Made by a program: the position numbers and the translations under genes. Of a DNA stretch of 41,575 bases, positions 8,838 to 16,953 are shown in pieces. This stretch comes from XYA12-FULL-58-9 sp001798605 (GTDB taxonomy: Bacteria > Myxococcota > XYA12-FULL-58-9). Numbering within the stretch: position 1 is the first letter of the stretch; each line of letters begins with the position of its first letter. Location of the stretch: assembly GCA_036736205.1 (NCBI GenBank), contig DAINMX010000028.1, positions 1 through 41,575 on the forward strand, in the 5' to 3' direction. The notes beneath the pieces were generated by a model that saw only the letters and a list, made by a program, of their open reading frames with translations, was not told the DNA's origin and made no database searches.

Positions 8838-11800
8838 TCACGAGCTCGGAACCTCTTGGCCCATCAGATTGCTGACACTGGGATGAATTTCAGGAGAAGT
8901 CACGTCGATCCCCGAGAGACTCCCCTGCCGCATCGTCTGGCTGGATAGACGCTCATAACCATACTCCGCGTAAAGAGCAGCGAGATTCACCACTGCGGGA
9001 TTGAAACGTCGCGCGGCAGCCTTTTCCAAAGCGTCATATGCCTCGTTGGGCTCACCCAAATGCCAACATGCCACACCCAAGAGGTTCTGGATATTGGGGC
9101 TGCGCGGATCCTTTTCAGCCGCGGTCGACGCAACCAGCTTGGCGAGATGATAATCTCCGATCTGCATCGCACGTCGCGTCAGCTCAAGAAGAACATCGAT
9201 ACTTCCCGGCTTTTGGGCCAACTGCTGGCGTAGCTTGAGAAGCTCTTGTTGGTAGCCTTCGTCCCCGGATGCGTTAGAGCGCATGCGTTTGCTCACACCG
9301 GAGACCGTGGGCTCACCACCGGTAATGCAAGCTGAGCCAAAACGGGTGAAGACCTTGAGTTGCTCGGCTTTGGTCGCACAGGCCTTCTTGGTTTCTTCGC
9401 CCTTGGCGGTGTACTGCTTGCCTTCATTCGCCAACGCCATCTGGTAATTGCGTTTCTCGGCGGCAGGCAGCTCATCGGGAATCGGAGCACCTGAGATGAA
9501 CTTCCAAAAGTCCGCGTAGGCCCGAGCCGACTCGTGCAGCGCCGCAATGGCCCAATCTCCGACACCTGTCCGAATTGCCGCGACGTAGGCCTCGTCGAGG
9601 ACCTGCAGTAACTGCAATTTGCGTTGCATATCCTCCTGCGAGGTTGCCGCCGATTGAAACTGGGTGCCGTCGTAGGCCTTGTGGAAGATCTGGCCATACG
9701 CGAAGAAGGCCCGCGCCTGCCCAGCCTTATCGAAGTCACTGTTGCCCGCAGCGCCGACCGCCTGTGACAGCTCTCGTTCCGCCAAATCGCTTTTGCCAGA
9801 CTCGGCGTACGCTATGCCGAGATAGGCACGTGCTCCCACCCACGCATCGTTCACCTTGAGGGCGGTCTGCGCCACATTGGCGAGGGATTCCCAGTCACCA
9901 ATTTCGCGATAGATCTCCATAAGCTTTTGGTGCGCCATCACTCGCATGCCTGCGGGCCCTGACGAACGCAGTATGCGCAAGTCTTTCGCCGCCTGCTCAT
10001 ACTCACCAAGATAGACATGGATGTTGGCCGCGCTCATCAACACATCAAAAGCCTTTTCATCTTTGGGGAAACGCCGCTGGAATTCTTCGAATAGAAATGC
10101 GGCCCGCTCGAAGTCAGCAGCCCGCACGGCAAAAGCGCCCATGGTCTGCAACACGTCGGTCAGTCGTTTCGACTCAGGATAGTTGCCGATGATACGGGCA
10201 CCAAAATCAAAGACACCGGCAATGTTGCCTTCACCCTTGTATTTGACAAACGCGGTATAAAGGTACTCCTCACCTTCCGCAGTGCCCTTCTTCTTCTCCC
10301 ACTCGGCGAGCATCTTTTCGCTGAACTCGCCGGGAGCCGCGTTCAGCACGGCAAACTCGACCTTGCGTTGACGGGCCCCCGCCTCAATGGCCGCCACCTC
10401 CGTCTTGAACGCCGCGTCCGTGATGTTTTTGTCCGCGAGAAACTCTTTCGCAAGCGTCGAAAGCTCCTCGTACTTGTCAAGTTTGCGCAAGGCGTCGAGT
10501 GCAAGATGCCCAGCCTTCGCCATGTCGGCGTGAGTTGGGTATTGCTTCACAAAGGTTGTGAACAACTCGGAGGCCCGCTCGTACTCACCCTGTTGGTAGT
10601 ACATGCGCGCAATGTTGTATTTGACGTTGGGAGTATTTTTGTCTTCGGGCCACGACTTCACATAAAACGCGCCAAGCTGTTTGAGACCCTCCCGCGAGCG
10701 CAGCAGCTGGAGTTTGTTGAGCAATCCCTCCATCGTCGGGTGCTTCTCTCGATATTTGGCGTCCTCTTGTATCGCCCGATGAAACGCCACAACCGCGTTG
10801 TAGATCATGTCACGCCGTTCGTTGCCATCGCTGATCTCTTTGGCGATCTCCTCATATTGCAGACCGGCCCTGAGGTGGTCCTCGGCTTGGTAGAGCGCTT
10901 CCGCACGATTGGTCTGAATGGTCTTGCGCTCTTTGGCGTTGGTGAACAGGCTCAGATACAGTCGATAGGCTTCGGCCGCGACTTCAGCGCTCTCCTTGTC
11001 TCGTTTCTTCTGGGCTTCGAGGTGCAACCGCGTTGCCAGGTCGCGGGCGCGAATCTCGAAGTCCTGCTCGAGCTGTTCTTTGTCCTCCTGTTTGAACTTC
11101 AGATGGTTCTCGAACCGCGCCAACGTTCGGACAATCGAGCTGACATCCTGTTCGGCGTTCGCATAGCGCTTTGGATTTTTTCGTGACATATTGCGCACCG
11201 AGTCGTAGATCCGTTGCACGTACTCGATATTCTCGCTGACATTCGCCGAGAGCCGAACGATCTCCCGGTACAACAGCGCGGCACTGACGTATTCGGTCTT
11301 GATGTAATAGCGATTGGCGAGTTTCCGGAGGACCACCAGATACGTTGTCTTCGAGTTCGACAAGCCGCGGAAATAGTCGACTGCCTGATGCGGTTTGCGC
11401 ACCTCAGAGAACGGCCACACAATGGCCACCAACGCCTCGCGCTTGATGTCGAGACCACGAGCATCACCGATTGCACCCTTGCGGGACTTCACACTGCTCG
11501 TGACGGCGTTTTCGAACATGGCAAGGGCATCTTTGAGGCGCTCCTGGTTGATGCGGATCCAACCCATTTTGTACCGAGCCATGTCGTGAATGTGGCTCTC
11601 AGGAAACTTGAGGATTTCCATGAAGTACGTTTCCGCAGCCTCCAACTCCCCCTTGTCGAAATGGTAGTCGCCAATAATCTGGCGCGCCTCCATCGACCAG
11701 AGACTGGTCTCATACTTGCTGATGAGCTCCTTGTACTCCTTGATCATCGTCTCCCACTCGCCGAGCTCGCGAAACTCGTGGGCTTTGAAGAAACGGATTT

Positions 11801-12188
11801 GGTCGTTGTTTTCGTACTCCGGGAAATCCGTCAGCACTTTGTCATAGGTTTCAATCGCGAGTTTCTTGTTGATCTGTACCTCAAGGGACTTCTCGCCCCC
11901 GAGCGACCGCTGCCCCTCAGGCTGTTGTTCCATCAAGCGGTTGAAGGTCAAACGCGACTTCTCCACGTACAGCTCGGCCAACCGGAAGTAGAGATCAGCG
12001 AGGTATGGTGCATCAGGACTGCGCTTAATCAGGTCTTTGGTGACTTCGATGGTGTGATCGACCTTGTTGAGGTCGCTCGACAATTTTGCGATTAGGTCTT
12101 GCTTGTCCTCTGCTTGGTTACCGGCGTTGAACCGCGCTCCCATCAATAGCGGCGCCAAAGCCAATGTGGCTACGATCCTCATCATCAT
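8838..12188 (-). CDS. Large exported TPR/SLR-type protein (about 1,116 residues)
   Basis: The long alpha-helical protein has many degenerate TPR units, for example PYLADLYFRLAELYVEK, PNVKYNIARMYYQQGEYERA, NIHVYLGEYEQAAKDLR and ARAYLGIAYAESGKSDLAER, and a final clearer set near residue 1050. A signal peptide begins MMMRIVATLALAPLLMGARFNA. Start choice: GAGAGG lies seven bases before ATG 12188, the first of three consecutive ATGs; GTG 12230 or ATG 12221 would give a longer, charged n-region. The stop overlaps the start region of the coiled-coil lipoprotein gene. It is one of three TPR proteins in the operon, probably a large periplasmic scaffold. In architecture it resembles the TPR proteins of myxobacterial gliding and Glt systems; direct equivalence is an inference. 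Confidence 0.82.
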   Translation of the reverse strand: MMMRIVATLALAPLLMGARFNAGNQAEDKQDLIAKLSSDLNKVDHTIEVTKDLIKRSPDAPYLADLYFRLAELYVEKSRLTFNRLMEQQPEGQRSLGGEKSLEVQINKKLAIETYDKVLTDFPEYENNDQIRFFKAHEFRELGEWETMIKEYKELISKYETSLWSMEARQIIGDYHFDKGELEAAETYFMEILKFPESHIHDMARYKMGWIRINQERLKDALAMFENAVTSSVKSRKGAIGDARGLDIKREALVAIVWPFSEVRKPHQAVDYFRGLSNSKTTYLVVLRKLANRYYIKTEYVSAALLYREIVRLSANVSENIEYVQRIYDSVRNMSRKNPKRYANAEQDVSSIVRTLARFENHLKFKQEDKEQLEQDFEIRARDLATRLHLEAQKKRDKESAEVAAEAYRLYLSLFTNAKERKTIQTNRAEALYQAEDHLRAGLQYEEIAKEISDGNERRDMIYNAVVAFHRAIQEDAKYREKHPTMEGLLNKLQLLRSREGLKQLGAFYVKSWPEDKNTPNVKYNIARMYYQQGEYERASELFTTFVKQYPTHADMAKAGHLALDALRKLDKYEELSTLAKEFLADKNITDAAFKTEVAAIEAGARQRKVEFAVLNAAPGEFSEKMLAEWEKKKGTAEGEEYLYTAFVKYKGEGNIAGVFDFGARIIGNYPESKRLTDVLQTMGAFAVRAADFERAAFLFEEFQRRFPKDEKAFDVLMSAANIHVYLGEYEQAAKDLRILRSSGPAGMRVMAHQKLMEIYREIGDWESLANVAQTALKVNDAWVGARAYLGIAYAESGKSDLAERELSQAVGAAGNSDFDKAGQARAFFAYGQIFHKAYDGTQFQSAATSQEDMQRKLQLLQVLDEAYVAAIRTGVGDWAIAALHESARAYADFWKFISGAPIPDELPAAEKRNYQMALANEGKQYTAKGEETKKACATKAEQLKVFTRFGSACITGGEPTVSGVSKRMRSNASGDEGYQQELLKLRQQLAQKPGSIDVLLELTRRAMQIGDYHLAKLVASTAAEKDPRSPNIQNLLGVACWHLGEPNEAYDALEKAAARRFNPAVVNLAALYAEYGYERLSSQTMRQGSLSGIDVTSPEIHPSVSNLMGQEVPSS

Positions 12189-12257
12189 CTGGCGGCCTCT
12201 CTTTTTGAAGCTCACTCTCATTGAACTCACCTGAAGCCCAAACGCCTATGGCAAAGG

Positions 12258-13865
12258 TCACGGCCCCTTGTTACTCTCGAAACACCGACTGGTGATGAAA
12301 TACTTGTAGGAGTGCAGTTCGTCGTTCCAATATTCTTCGTCGAACTCGTAATAGACGTTTGCGGAATCGTACGGAATGGTGAGTCCTTGTTCAGTTGAAC
12401 GACGCGCTTGGTCGGCTTTGAGGCGTTTGAATATGTCGAGACCAATCTCGTAGTCGAGCAAGTTGACCTGCTCTTCGACCTCCAACAGCTCGAGCGCCGC
12501 TCCGTCAGAGGAGTCACGAAATTCGATGTTCCACAACCGCGACTGCTCGCGAATCTCAAGGTCGTAGACGCGACGCAAGTGTTTGTCGAGTTCGACATCT
12601 TCCCAGTAGGAATCGTAGTCCTCAATGAGACGACGTTCTTGTTCGAGGGTGCGCAAAAACGCCGTCCGTCGACCGACCTGCCCCTCTTGAGTGCCCGCAT
12701 CGAGAATTCCCGGAATGCGCGCCATCGGCACACGGCGACGCAACATCTCGAGACTCCGTTGGTAACGAAACCGAAACGATCGGACGACCCGCTTTGCCGG
12801 AATGAAGTGGCAGAGGTCCTTGAAGATGAGACCGCGCAAGACGTAGGCGTCGGGCAAGAAGAAACCCTCATAGCTGGGTGCCTCAAGTGCGTGCAACAGT
12901 CCCATGGAGGTGCGACGGTCACCCATGAAGTAGGCGGCCCACGCTTTCTCCAAGATGAGCTCGGCTTGCTCGAAGCTCAGGTCGATTTGCTCAACTTCCC
13001 TGTACGTCTCAAAGGCATCGCTGTAGCGGCTGGTGTCAAACAAGAGCCGCGCGAGCGCTAGGTTCGAACGGTTCTTGACATCGGGCGCGTCAATGGGGCT
13101 ATCGACGATGGTGTCAAACATCGCCAACGCTTCATCGTCTTTGTCGTTCTTCAGCGCAAAGACCGCCTGCACATACATCGCCCGCAGGGCATAGGGACTG
13201 TCCTTGGCGATTTTCGCGAAGTGCAACTGGGCCCAATCAACAAAACCGTTGCGATAATCGTAGAGTCCCTGAACGTACTGCACCCAGTCGTTGAGATAGT
13301 CGGGCAAGAACCCGAACTCGGAATCGTAGAGAAGATCCTCTAAGACCAGAGACTCGCTGTAGGGTCGCCGACGGGAAATGGCCTCAAGACGTCCCAGGGC
13401 GTCAGGAAGGATCTCGGGCTGCTGACGGGTGGCGGCGACGGTGTAATAGTAGAGAACCGCGGCGTGCCAAAAGCCGAGCTTGCGCAAACACTCCCCGAGA
13501 AAATACTGCGCCCACTCATAATTCTCTGCCGCCGGCTCGCCGAAATGAATGTAACCCCAAAAGCCCGCTGCCGCCTCGGCATATCGACCATCATAGAAAT
13601 CCTCGAGGGCCAAATCGAAGATTTCCGGATCGACGTCAACTTCAATGTCAGATTCAGCCTCTGCCTCAACCGTGGCCTCGGTGGCCTCCGTGGCCTCGGT
13701 GGCCTCCGTGGCCTCGGTGGCCTCCGTGGCCTCCTTGGCAGCCTTGGCCTCCGTGGCCTGCGCAGCCCCAGCCTCACCCTTTTCTTGGGCAAACACCGCA
13801 CTCGGGGCTGCCACCCACTGGAGCGCTGCTGCACAACACACAGCCGCCGTGCTCAATCTGGCCAT
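12258..13865 (-). CDS. Exported TPR protein with Ala-Thr-Glu repeat linker (GltC-like position)
   Basis: The 535-residue protein has a signal peptide (MARLSTAAVCCAAALQWVA, cleavage near VFA-QE). A low-complexity linker of six ATE triplets and one ATV follows, encoded by the repeat at 13672-13734. Then come acidic DIEVDVDPE and helical repeats (WAQYFLGECLRKLGFWHAAV, WVQYVQGLYDYRNGFVDWA). ATG 13865 is chosen because GGGAG stands nine bases upstream and it begins the signal peptide; the longer frame to 14009 overlaps the barrel gene by 157 bases. It follows two GltA/GltB-like barrels, the place and type expected for a GltC-like periplasmic TPR protein; this is a comparison by context. No catalytic motif is seen. 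Confidence 0.82.
   Translation of the reverse strand: MARLSTAAVCCAAALQWVAAPSAVFAQEKGEAGAAQATEAKAAKEATEATEATEATEATEATEATVEAEAESDIEVDVDPEIFDLALEDFYDGRYAEAAAGFWGYIHFGEPAAENYEWAQYFLGECLRKLGFWHAAVLYYYTVAATRQQPEILPDALGRLEAISRRRPYSESLVLEDLLYDSEFGFLPDYLNDWVQYVQGLYDYRNGFVDWAQLHFAKIAKDSPYALRAMYVQAVFALKNDKDDEALAMFDTIVDSPIDAPDVKNRSNLALARLLFDTSRYSDAFETYREVEQIDLSFEQAELILEKAWAAYFMGDRRTSMGLLHALEAPSYEGFFLPDAYVLRGLIFKDLCHFIPAKRVVRSFRFRYQRSLEMLRRRVPMARIPGILDAGTQEGQVGRRTAFLRTLEQERRLIEDYDSYWEDVELDKHLRRVYDLEIREQSRLWNIEFRDSSDGAALELLEVEEQVNLLDYEIGLDIFKRLKADQARRSTEQGLTIPYDSANVYYEFDEEYWNDELHSYKYFITSRCFESNKGP
13672..13734 (-). repeat. Tandem 9-bp repeat (7 units) encoding ATE linker
   Basis: Seven head-to-tail 9-bp units alternate between gtggcctcg and gtggcctcc, giving an 18-bp higher-order period. 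The repeat is in frame (9 is a multiple of 3), so gain or loss of units would change the linker length of the TPR protein without breaking the frame. Confidence 0.9.
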
Positions 13866-14524
13866 TCCGTGTCTCCCTCGTGTTCGTCGGCGTTGTAGTA
13901 GTTGAAGGAGGCCGATATCAACAAGAACAAAGAGTTCTCGGGTACCCAAGAACTGAAGATGAGGTAATCGCGAACGTCGAGTCGCCACGACAGAGCAGGA
14001 CCGGACCAAAACCGCATACCAGCTCCCAGGTTGATCGCCGGCCGCCAGAAGTCGCCTTTCATGAGAGGCCCGATGCCTGCCACAAAAAAGGTCTCAGAAT
14101 AGATGACGTCGGCGTTGAAAATTGCAAGCTTCCCAAACAGGGGTTTGACGACCATGCTGGTGCTCGCCATCACGGTTATCTGCTCACCGCCACCCTGAAC
14201 CGGTTCAACACCGTACTCATCAAAAAGATGCCCCTTGAGTCCAGTGCCAATGTTGAGTGAGTACCCAGCGCCGGCAATCTCCCATGCCCAAAAATCGGAG
14301 AAATGGTAGGTGTAGCCGGCGGTGGCGACCACGCCGACATAGAAGGCATCGAGGGGAAGCACTCCGAGCCCCAGCTGAAATTCGTGTCCCAACCGATACG
14401 GCCGTCTCTGAATTGAGAACACGCGTGGCCGTTCCGCGCCAAACTCCAACTGCGCACTGGCAGTACTCGGCCACAACGGCAAGGCCATGGCGACCACTAG
14501 GCAACATAGGTGCAGACGTTTCAA
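13853..14524 (-). CDS. Outer-membrane beta-barrel protein, GltA/GltB-like (second paralogue)
   Basis: The 223-residue protein has a signal peptide (MKRLHLCCLVVAMALPLWPS, cleavage near ASA-QL). It has the deltaproteobacterial barrel pattern shared with its upstream neighbour: LGVLPLDAFYVGV, GYTYHFSDFWAWEI, YSLNIGTGLK and VVKPLFGKLAIFN. The start is TTG at 14524, which overlaps the upstream TGA (TTGA) and has AGGTGAGGA directly before it, so it depends on translational coupling. Its 3' end overlaps the TPR gene's start by 13 bases. Tandem barrels of this family in myxobacteria (GltA, GltB) form an outer-membrane part of the gliding complex. The family assignment rests on the shared motifs; the gliding role here is inferred. 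Confidence 0.8.
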   Translation of the reverse strand: MKRLHLCCLVVAMALPLWPSTASAQLEFGAERPRVFSIQRRPYRLGHEFQLGLGVLPLDAFYVGVVATAGYTYHFSDFWAWEIAGAGYSLNIGTGLKGHLFDEYGVEPVQGGGEQITVMASTSMVVKPLFGKLAIFNADVIYSETFFVAGIGPLMKGDFWRPAINLGAGMRFWSGPALSWRLDVRDYLIFSSWVPENSLFLLISASFNYYNADEHEGDTEWPD

Positions 14525-15210
14525 TCCTCACCTCGCAGGTTGAAGCCAACACCGACGTGAAGGTGAATGGCTTGCTCGGGCTTGGGCACGAAGTAGACAA
14601 GCTCCATGATGTCGAACCGTAGGCAGACCCACTTCTCGAGCCACAGCCGAACACCAAAACCGGCATCAAAGCCAAATGGCAATGGATTGTCACCGGCGCT
14701 GCGACGCACAAAGGCGGGGCCAGCCATCAGATGCAACTCGAGGTGCACCACTTTGGTGTTGAACAAAGCCTCTTTGCCGTACAACGGCTTGAGGACCAAG
14801 TGACTCCCCACGACCCACTCGATTTCCGGGAATTCATCGCCGAGTTGATTTTGTCCGGCGGCCACGCGATCGAGGTCTTTTTTCAGCTTGGTCTCGATAT
14901 TGAAAGAATAACTGAACTGCAGAACCTCCCATGCCAGCACTTGGTTGAAATGGAGGGTGTAGCCCAAAGTCGCGGTGACACCTTTATAGAAGGGATCTGC
15001 AGGGAATGTTCCACCGAGAAGCGTAACCTCATGCAGCATCTCATATTTGCGGTTCTGGAGAATATCGAGCCGTTTCTCGTTGCCCTCGATGTCTTCAACC
15101 TCGGGAATATCAACAGATTCGTCCTCGTCGGCGGCAAACGCGGGAGAGGCCAACGTCACAGCCAACACAGGCAAGGCAACTACGATGAGTATTCTAGGCC
15201 ACATGAGCAT
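14521..15210 (-). CDS. Outer-membrane beta-barrel protein, GltA/GltB-like (first paralogue)
   Basis: The 229-residue protein has a signal peptide (ILIVVALPVLAVTLASPAFA) and a short acidic segment (DEDESVDIPEVEDIEGNEKR). The barrel has LQNRKYEMLHEVTLLGG, FPADPFYKGVTATLGYTLHF, AWEVLQFSYSFNIETKLKKD and VLKPLYGKEALFNTK, which align by eye with the next gene, so the two are paralogues. The PADPFYKG and HF...AWE signatures are typical of the barrel family found with GltA/GltB in deltaproteobacteria. ATG 15210 has no good Shine-Dalgarno; a second ATG two codons later is equally possible. It follows the cyclic-nucleotide sensor gene by 37 bases, in the same operon. Confidence 0.82.
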   Translation of the reverse strand: MLMWPRILIVVALPVLAVTLASPAFAADEDESVDIPEVEDIEGNEKRLDILQNRKYEMLHEVTLLGGTFPADPFYKGVTATLGYTLHFNQVLAWEVLQFSYSFNIETKLKKDLDRVAAGQNQLGDEFPEIEWVVGSHLVLKPLYGKEALFNTKVVHLELHLMAGPAFVRRSAGDNPLPFGFDAGFGVRLWLEKWVCLRFDIMELVYFVPKPEQAIHLHVGVGFNLRGED

Positions 15211-15247
15211 AGCATTTTGTCCGGCAGATAGTTGTTGGTCAAGGCGC

Positions 15248-15706
15248 TCAGATGGCGCGAGACTTGAAATATCCCATATTCCGCGTGGTACTCTTGAGCC
15301 GCTGAATCAACTCGCGACAAACCTGTCGGTAAAAGATCGCGGCCACGTTGTTGTTGCGTTTGAGCAACTCCAGTGTCCGCGAGGCGTCGAAACGATAACA
15401 CCGCGAGTCCACCTCAGACACCACCGCGGCGGTCCTATTCATGTTGCCGAGAACTTCCATCTCGCCGAAAGCGGAGCCCACCTTGAGAGTGGCAACTGTC
15501 ACCTCATCGTTGTGTTCATCGATGACCTGCACCCGAAATTGGCCTTCGACGATCACAAAAAACGAGTCCCCCGCGGTCGCCGCCTCGTAGACGACCTCTT
15601 CGGGACCGAACGAGACTTCTTGGGCGATACCCGCAAACGCCGCCAGGCCGTCCTTGTCTAAGTCTCGAAATAAGCTGTTTTCAGCGAGCTCTTTTGCGGT
15701 GTTCAT
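15248..15706 (-). CDS. Cyclic-nucleotide-binding domain protein
   Basis: The 152-residue protein is a single cNMP-binding domain of the CRP/PKA type: SLFRDLDKDGLAAFAGIA, VVYEAATAGDSFFVIVEG and the phosphate-binding cassette FGEMEVLGNMNRTAAV with the conserved Glu and Arg. The last 40 residues are helical (RTLELLKRNNNVAAIFY) without a recognisable DNA-binding HTH, so it is more likely a ligand sensor acting by protein contact than a CRP-type repressor or activator. It is the first gene of the barrel/TPR operon, suggesting that the complex responds to a nucleotide signal. The 154 bases upstream (15707-15860) hold no gene and should contain the operon promoter; I see no convincing -35/-10 pair. 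Confidence 0.85.
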   Translation of the reverse strand: MNTAKELAENSLFRDLDKDGLAAFAGIAQEVSFGPEEVVYEAATAGDSFFVIVEGQFRVQVIDEHNDEVTVATLKVGSAFGEMEVLGNMNRTAAVVSEVDSRCYRFDASRTLELLKRNNNVAAIFYRQVCRELIQRLKSTTRNMGYFKSRAI

Positions 15707-15860
15707 TGTACAACCGTCCTCACATGGGAATTTGCGAACAGCCGAGCCATCGGCAAACGCTACAAGTCAGCCTATTCGGTCACCAAGTCTGCGTCAACGC
15801 TCGCGAATCAGTCTCGATTTCTACCGCTTCGACAAAAACCTTGGTCACGCTGTTCAAGGC

Positions 15861-16751
15861 CTACTCCTGAATCTCCAGATGTGCTGCACCATCACGGCAT
15901 TGAACGACCAAGGTCGATCCGTGCAAAACATACTGCGCAGGCAACTGTCGGCCCAGATCGGCGCGAATGCCACGGCGAGCGAAAAAGGTCTCCGTACCCA
16001 GGCGCATCCATGCAGGTCGGAAATAGGCCGCGCCGCTGGCAAAATCCACAAGATGGGTGCACGACCACTGCATCGGGTCAACCTGCGCGTCCTCAGGTTT
16101 GGGCCGAGGGGCGCGGGTGGCCTGAGAATGGTGCTGGAGCTGGCTCCTAAGCGGTCCCGTGGCGGCTCGGTTGAGAAGTCCCGCGAGCATGCTGCCGGCA
16201 AGCTTGCCGGCAATACGGAAAATGTCCGCTCCCGAAGCCAATCGCGGCAAGACAAACGGTTGCTGCGCAAAGATGGGGCCATGGTCTTCGCCAGCATCAA
16301 GCGAATGAAGGCTCACGGCCAGGTCCCGTCTTCCTTGGCGTAGCGCCCAGAAGACCGGTGATGGCCCACGAAGCTCTGGCAGCTTCGACGGATGGGCATT
16401 GATCCCACCGACCTTGGCCGTATCCAGCACAGCTCTCGTAAACAGCCGATCGAAACCGACGCACACCAACCAATCAAAATCGTAGTGGCCAATGATCTCG
16501 ATGGCTCCACGACTGTTGACGTCGTTGGTTTGCAGTACCGGTATGCCAGCAGCAGACCCGATATCGGCGAGAAGCTCTCCCGGAGGCAATGGCCGCGCCT
16601 GTGCCGGAAGGCGACGATTCTCAACCCGGCTACTTTTCTTCAAACCCTGGACCACGAGAACAATCTCGTAGGCCCGCTGTTTCTCGAGCAACTGGCGCAG
16701 AGCTATTGGCGCATAGGGACCATTCTGGCCGAAAAGAGCCACTCGCAACAT
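15861..16751 (-). CDS. Formyltransferase-family protein (Fmt-like, divergent)
   Basis: The 296-residue protein has a formyltransferase N-terminal Rossmann domain (MLRVALFGQNGPYAPIALRQ) and the catalytic segment INAHPSKLPELRGPSPVFWA, followed by LHSLDAGEDHGPIF. These carry the Asn, His and Asp expected of N10-formyl-tetrahydrofolate-dependent formyltransferases such as Fmt and PurN. The C-terminal part (about residues 210-296) has a weak Formyl_trans_C look. It departs from canonical methionyl-tRNA formyltransferase (HPSKLPELRG in place of the usual HASLLPRWRG), so a different acceptor, such as a sugar amine, is possible. It reads towards the operon below it but is separated by 154 bases. Upstream, 16752-16953 is the divergent promoter region shared with the barrel gene. 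Confidence 0.78.
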   Translation of the reverse strand: MLRVALFGQNGPYAPIALRQLLEKQRAYEIVLVVQGLKKSSRVENRRLPAQARPLPPGELLADIGSAAGIPVLQTNDVNSRGAIEIIGHYDFDWLVCVGFDRLFTRAVLDTAKVGGINAHPSKLPELRGPSPVFWALRQGRRDLAVSLHSLDAGEDHGPIFAQQPFVLPRLASGADIFRIAGKLAGSMLAGLLNRAATGPLRSQLQHHSQATRAPRPKPEDAQVDPMQWSCTHLVDFASGAAYFRPAWMRLGTETFFARRGIRADLGRQLPAQYVLHGSTLVVQCRDGAAHLEIQE

Positions 16752-16953
16752 CCGCGCATACTAAACCCAATAAGAGCGCGACCCAAACGCCACGTGCCGA
16801 TGACTCACACAGAATCCCAGGTGCGCTCGATTGCGTCTCCAATTGGGGCGTCTATCGCACAAGGCTATTTTGCACGAATACCGGCAACACGCTTGATTCC
16901 CAGTGCAGCATCGGGCAGCTTGCGCAGCAACTTTGGCTCGAGGCAAAACCGTA

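Noticed and set aside
10368..12095. Two plus-strand open frames of 272 and 293 codons (10368-11186, 11214-12095)
   Set aside because: Both are antisense to the large TPR gene; they have no ribosome site and no family signature.
13672..13734. Regular short repeats as a CRISPR array
   Set aside because: The 9-bp units have no spacers and lie in frame inside a TPR gene.
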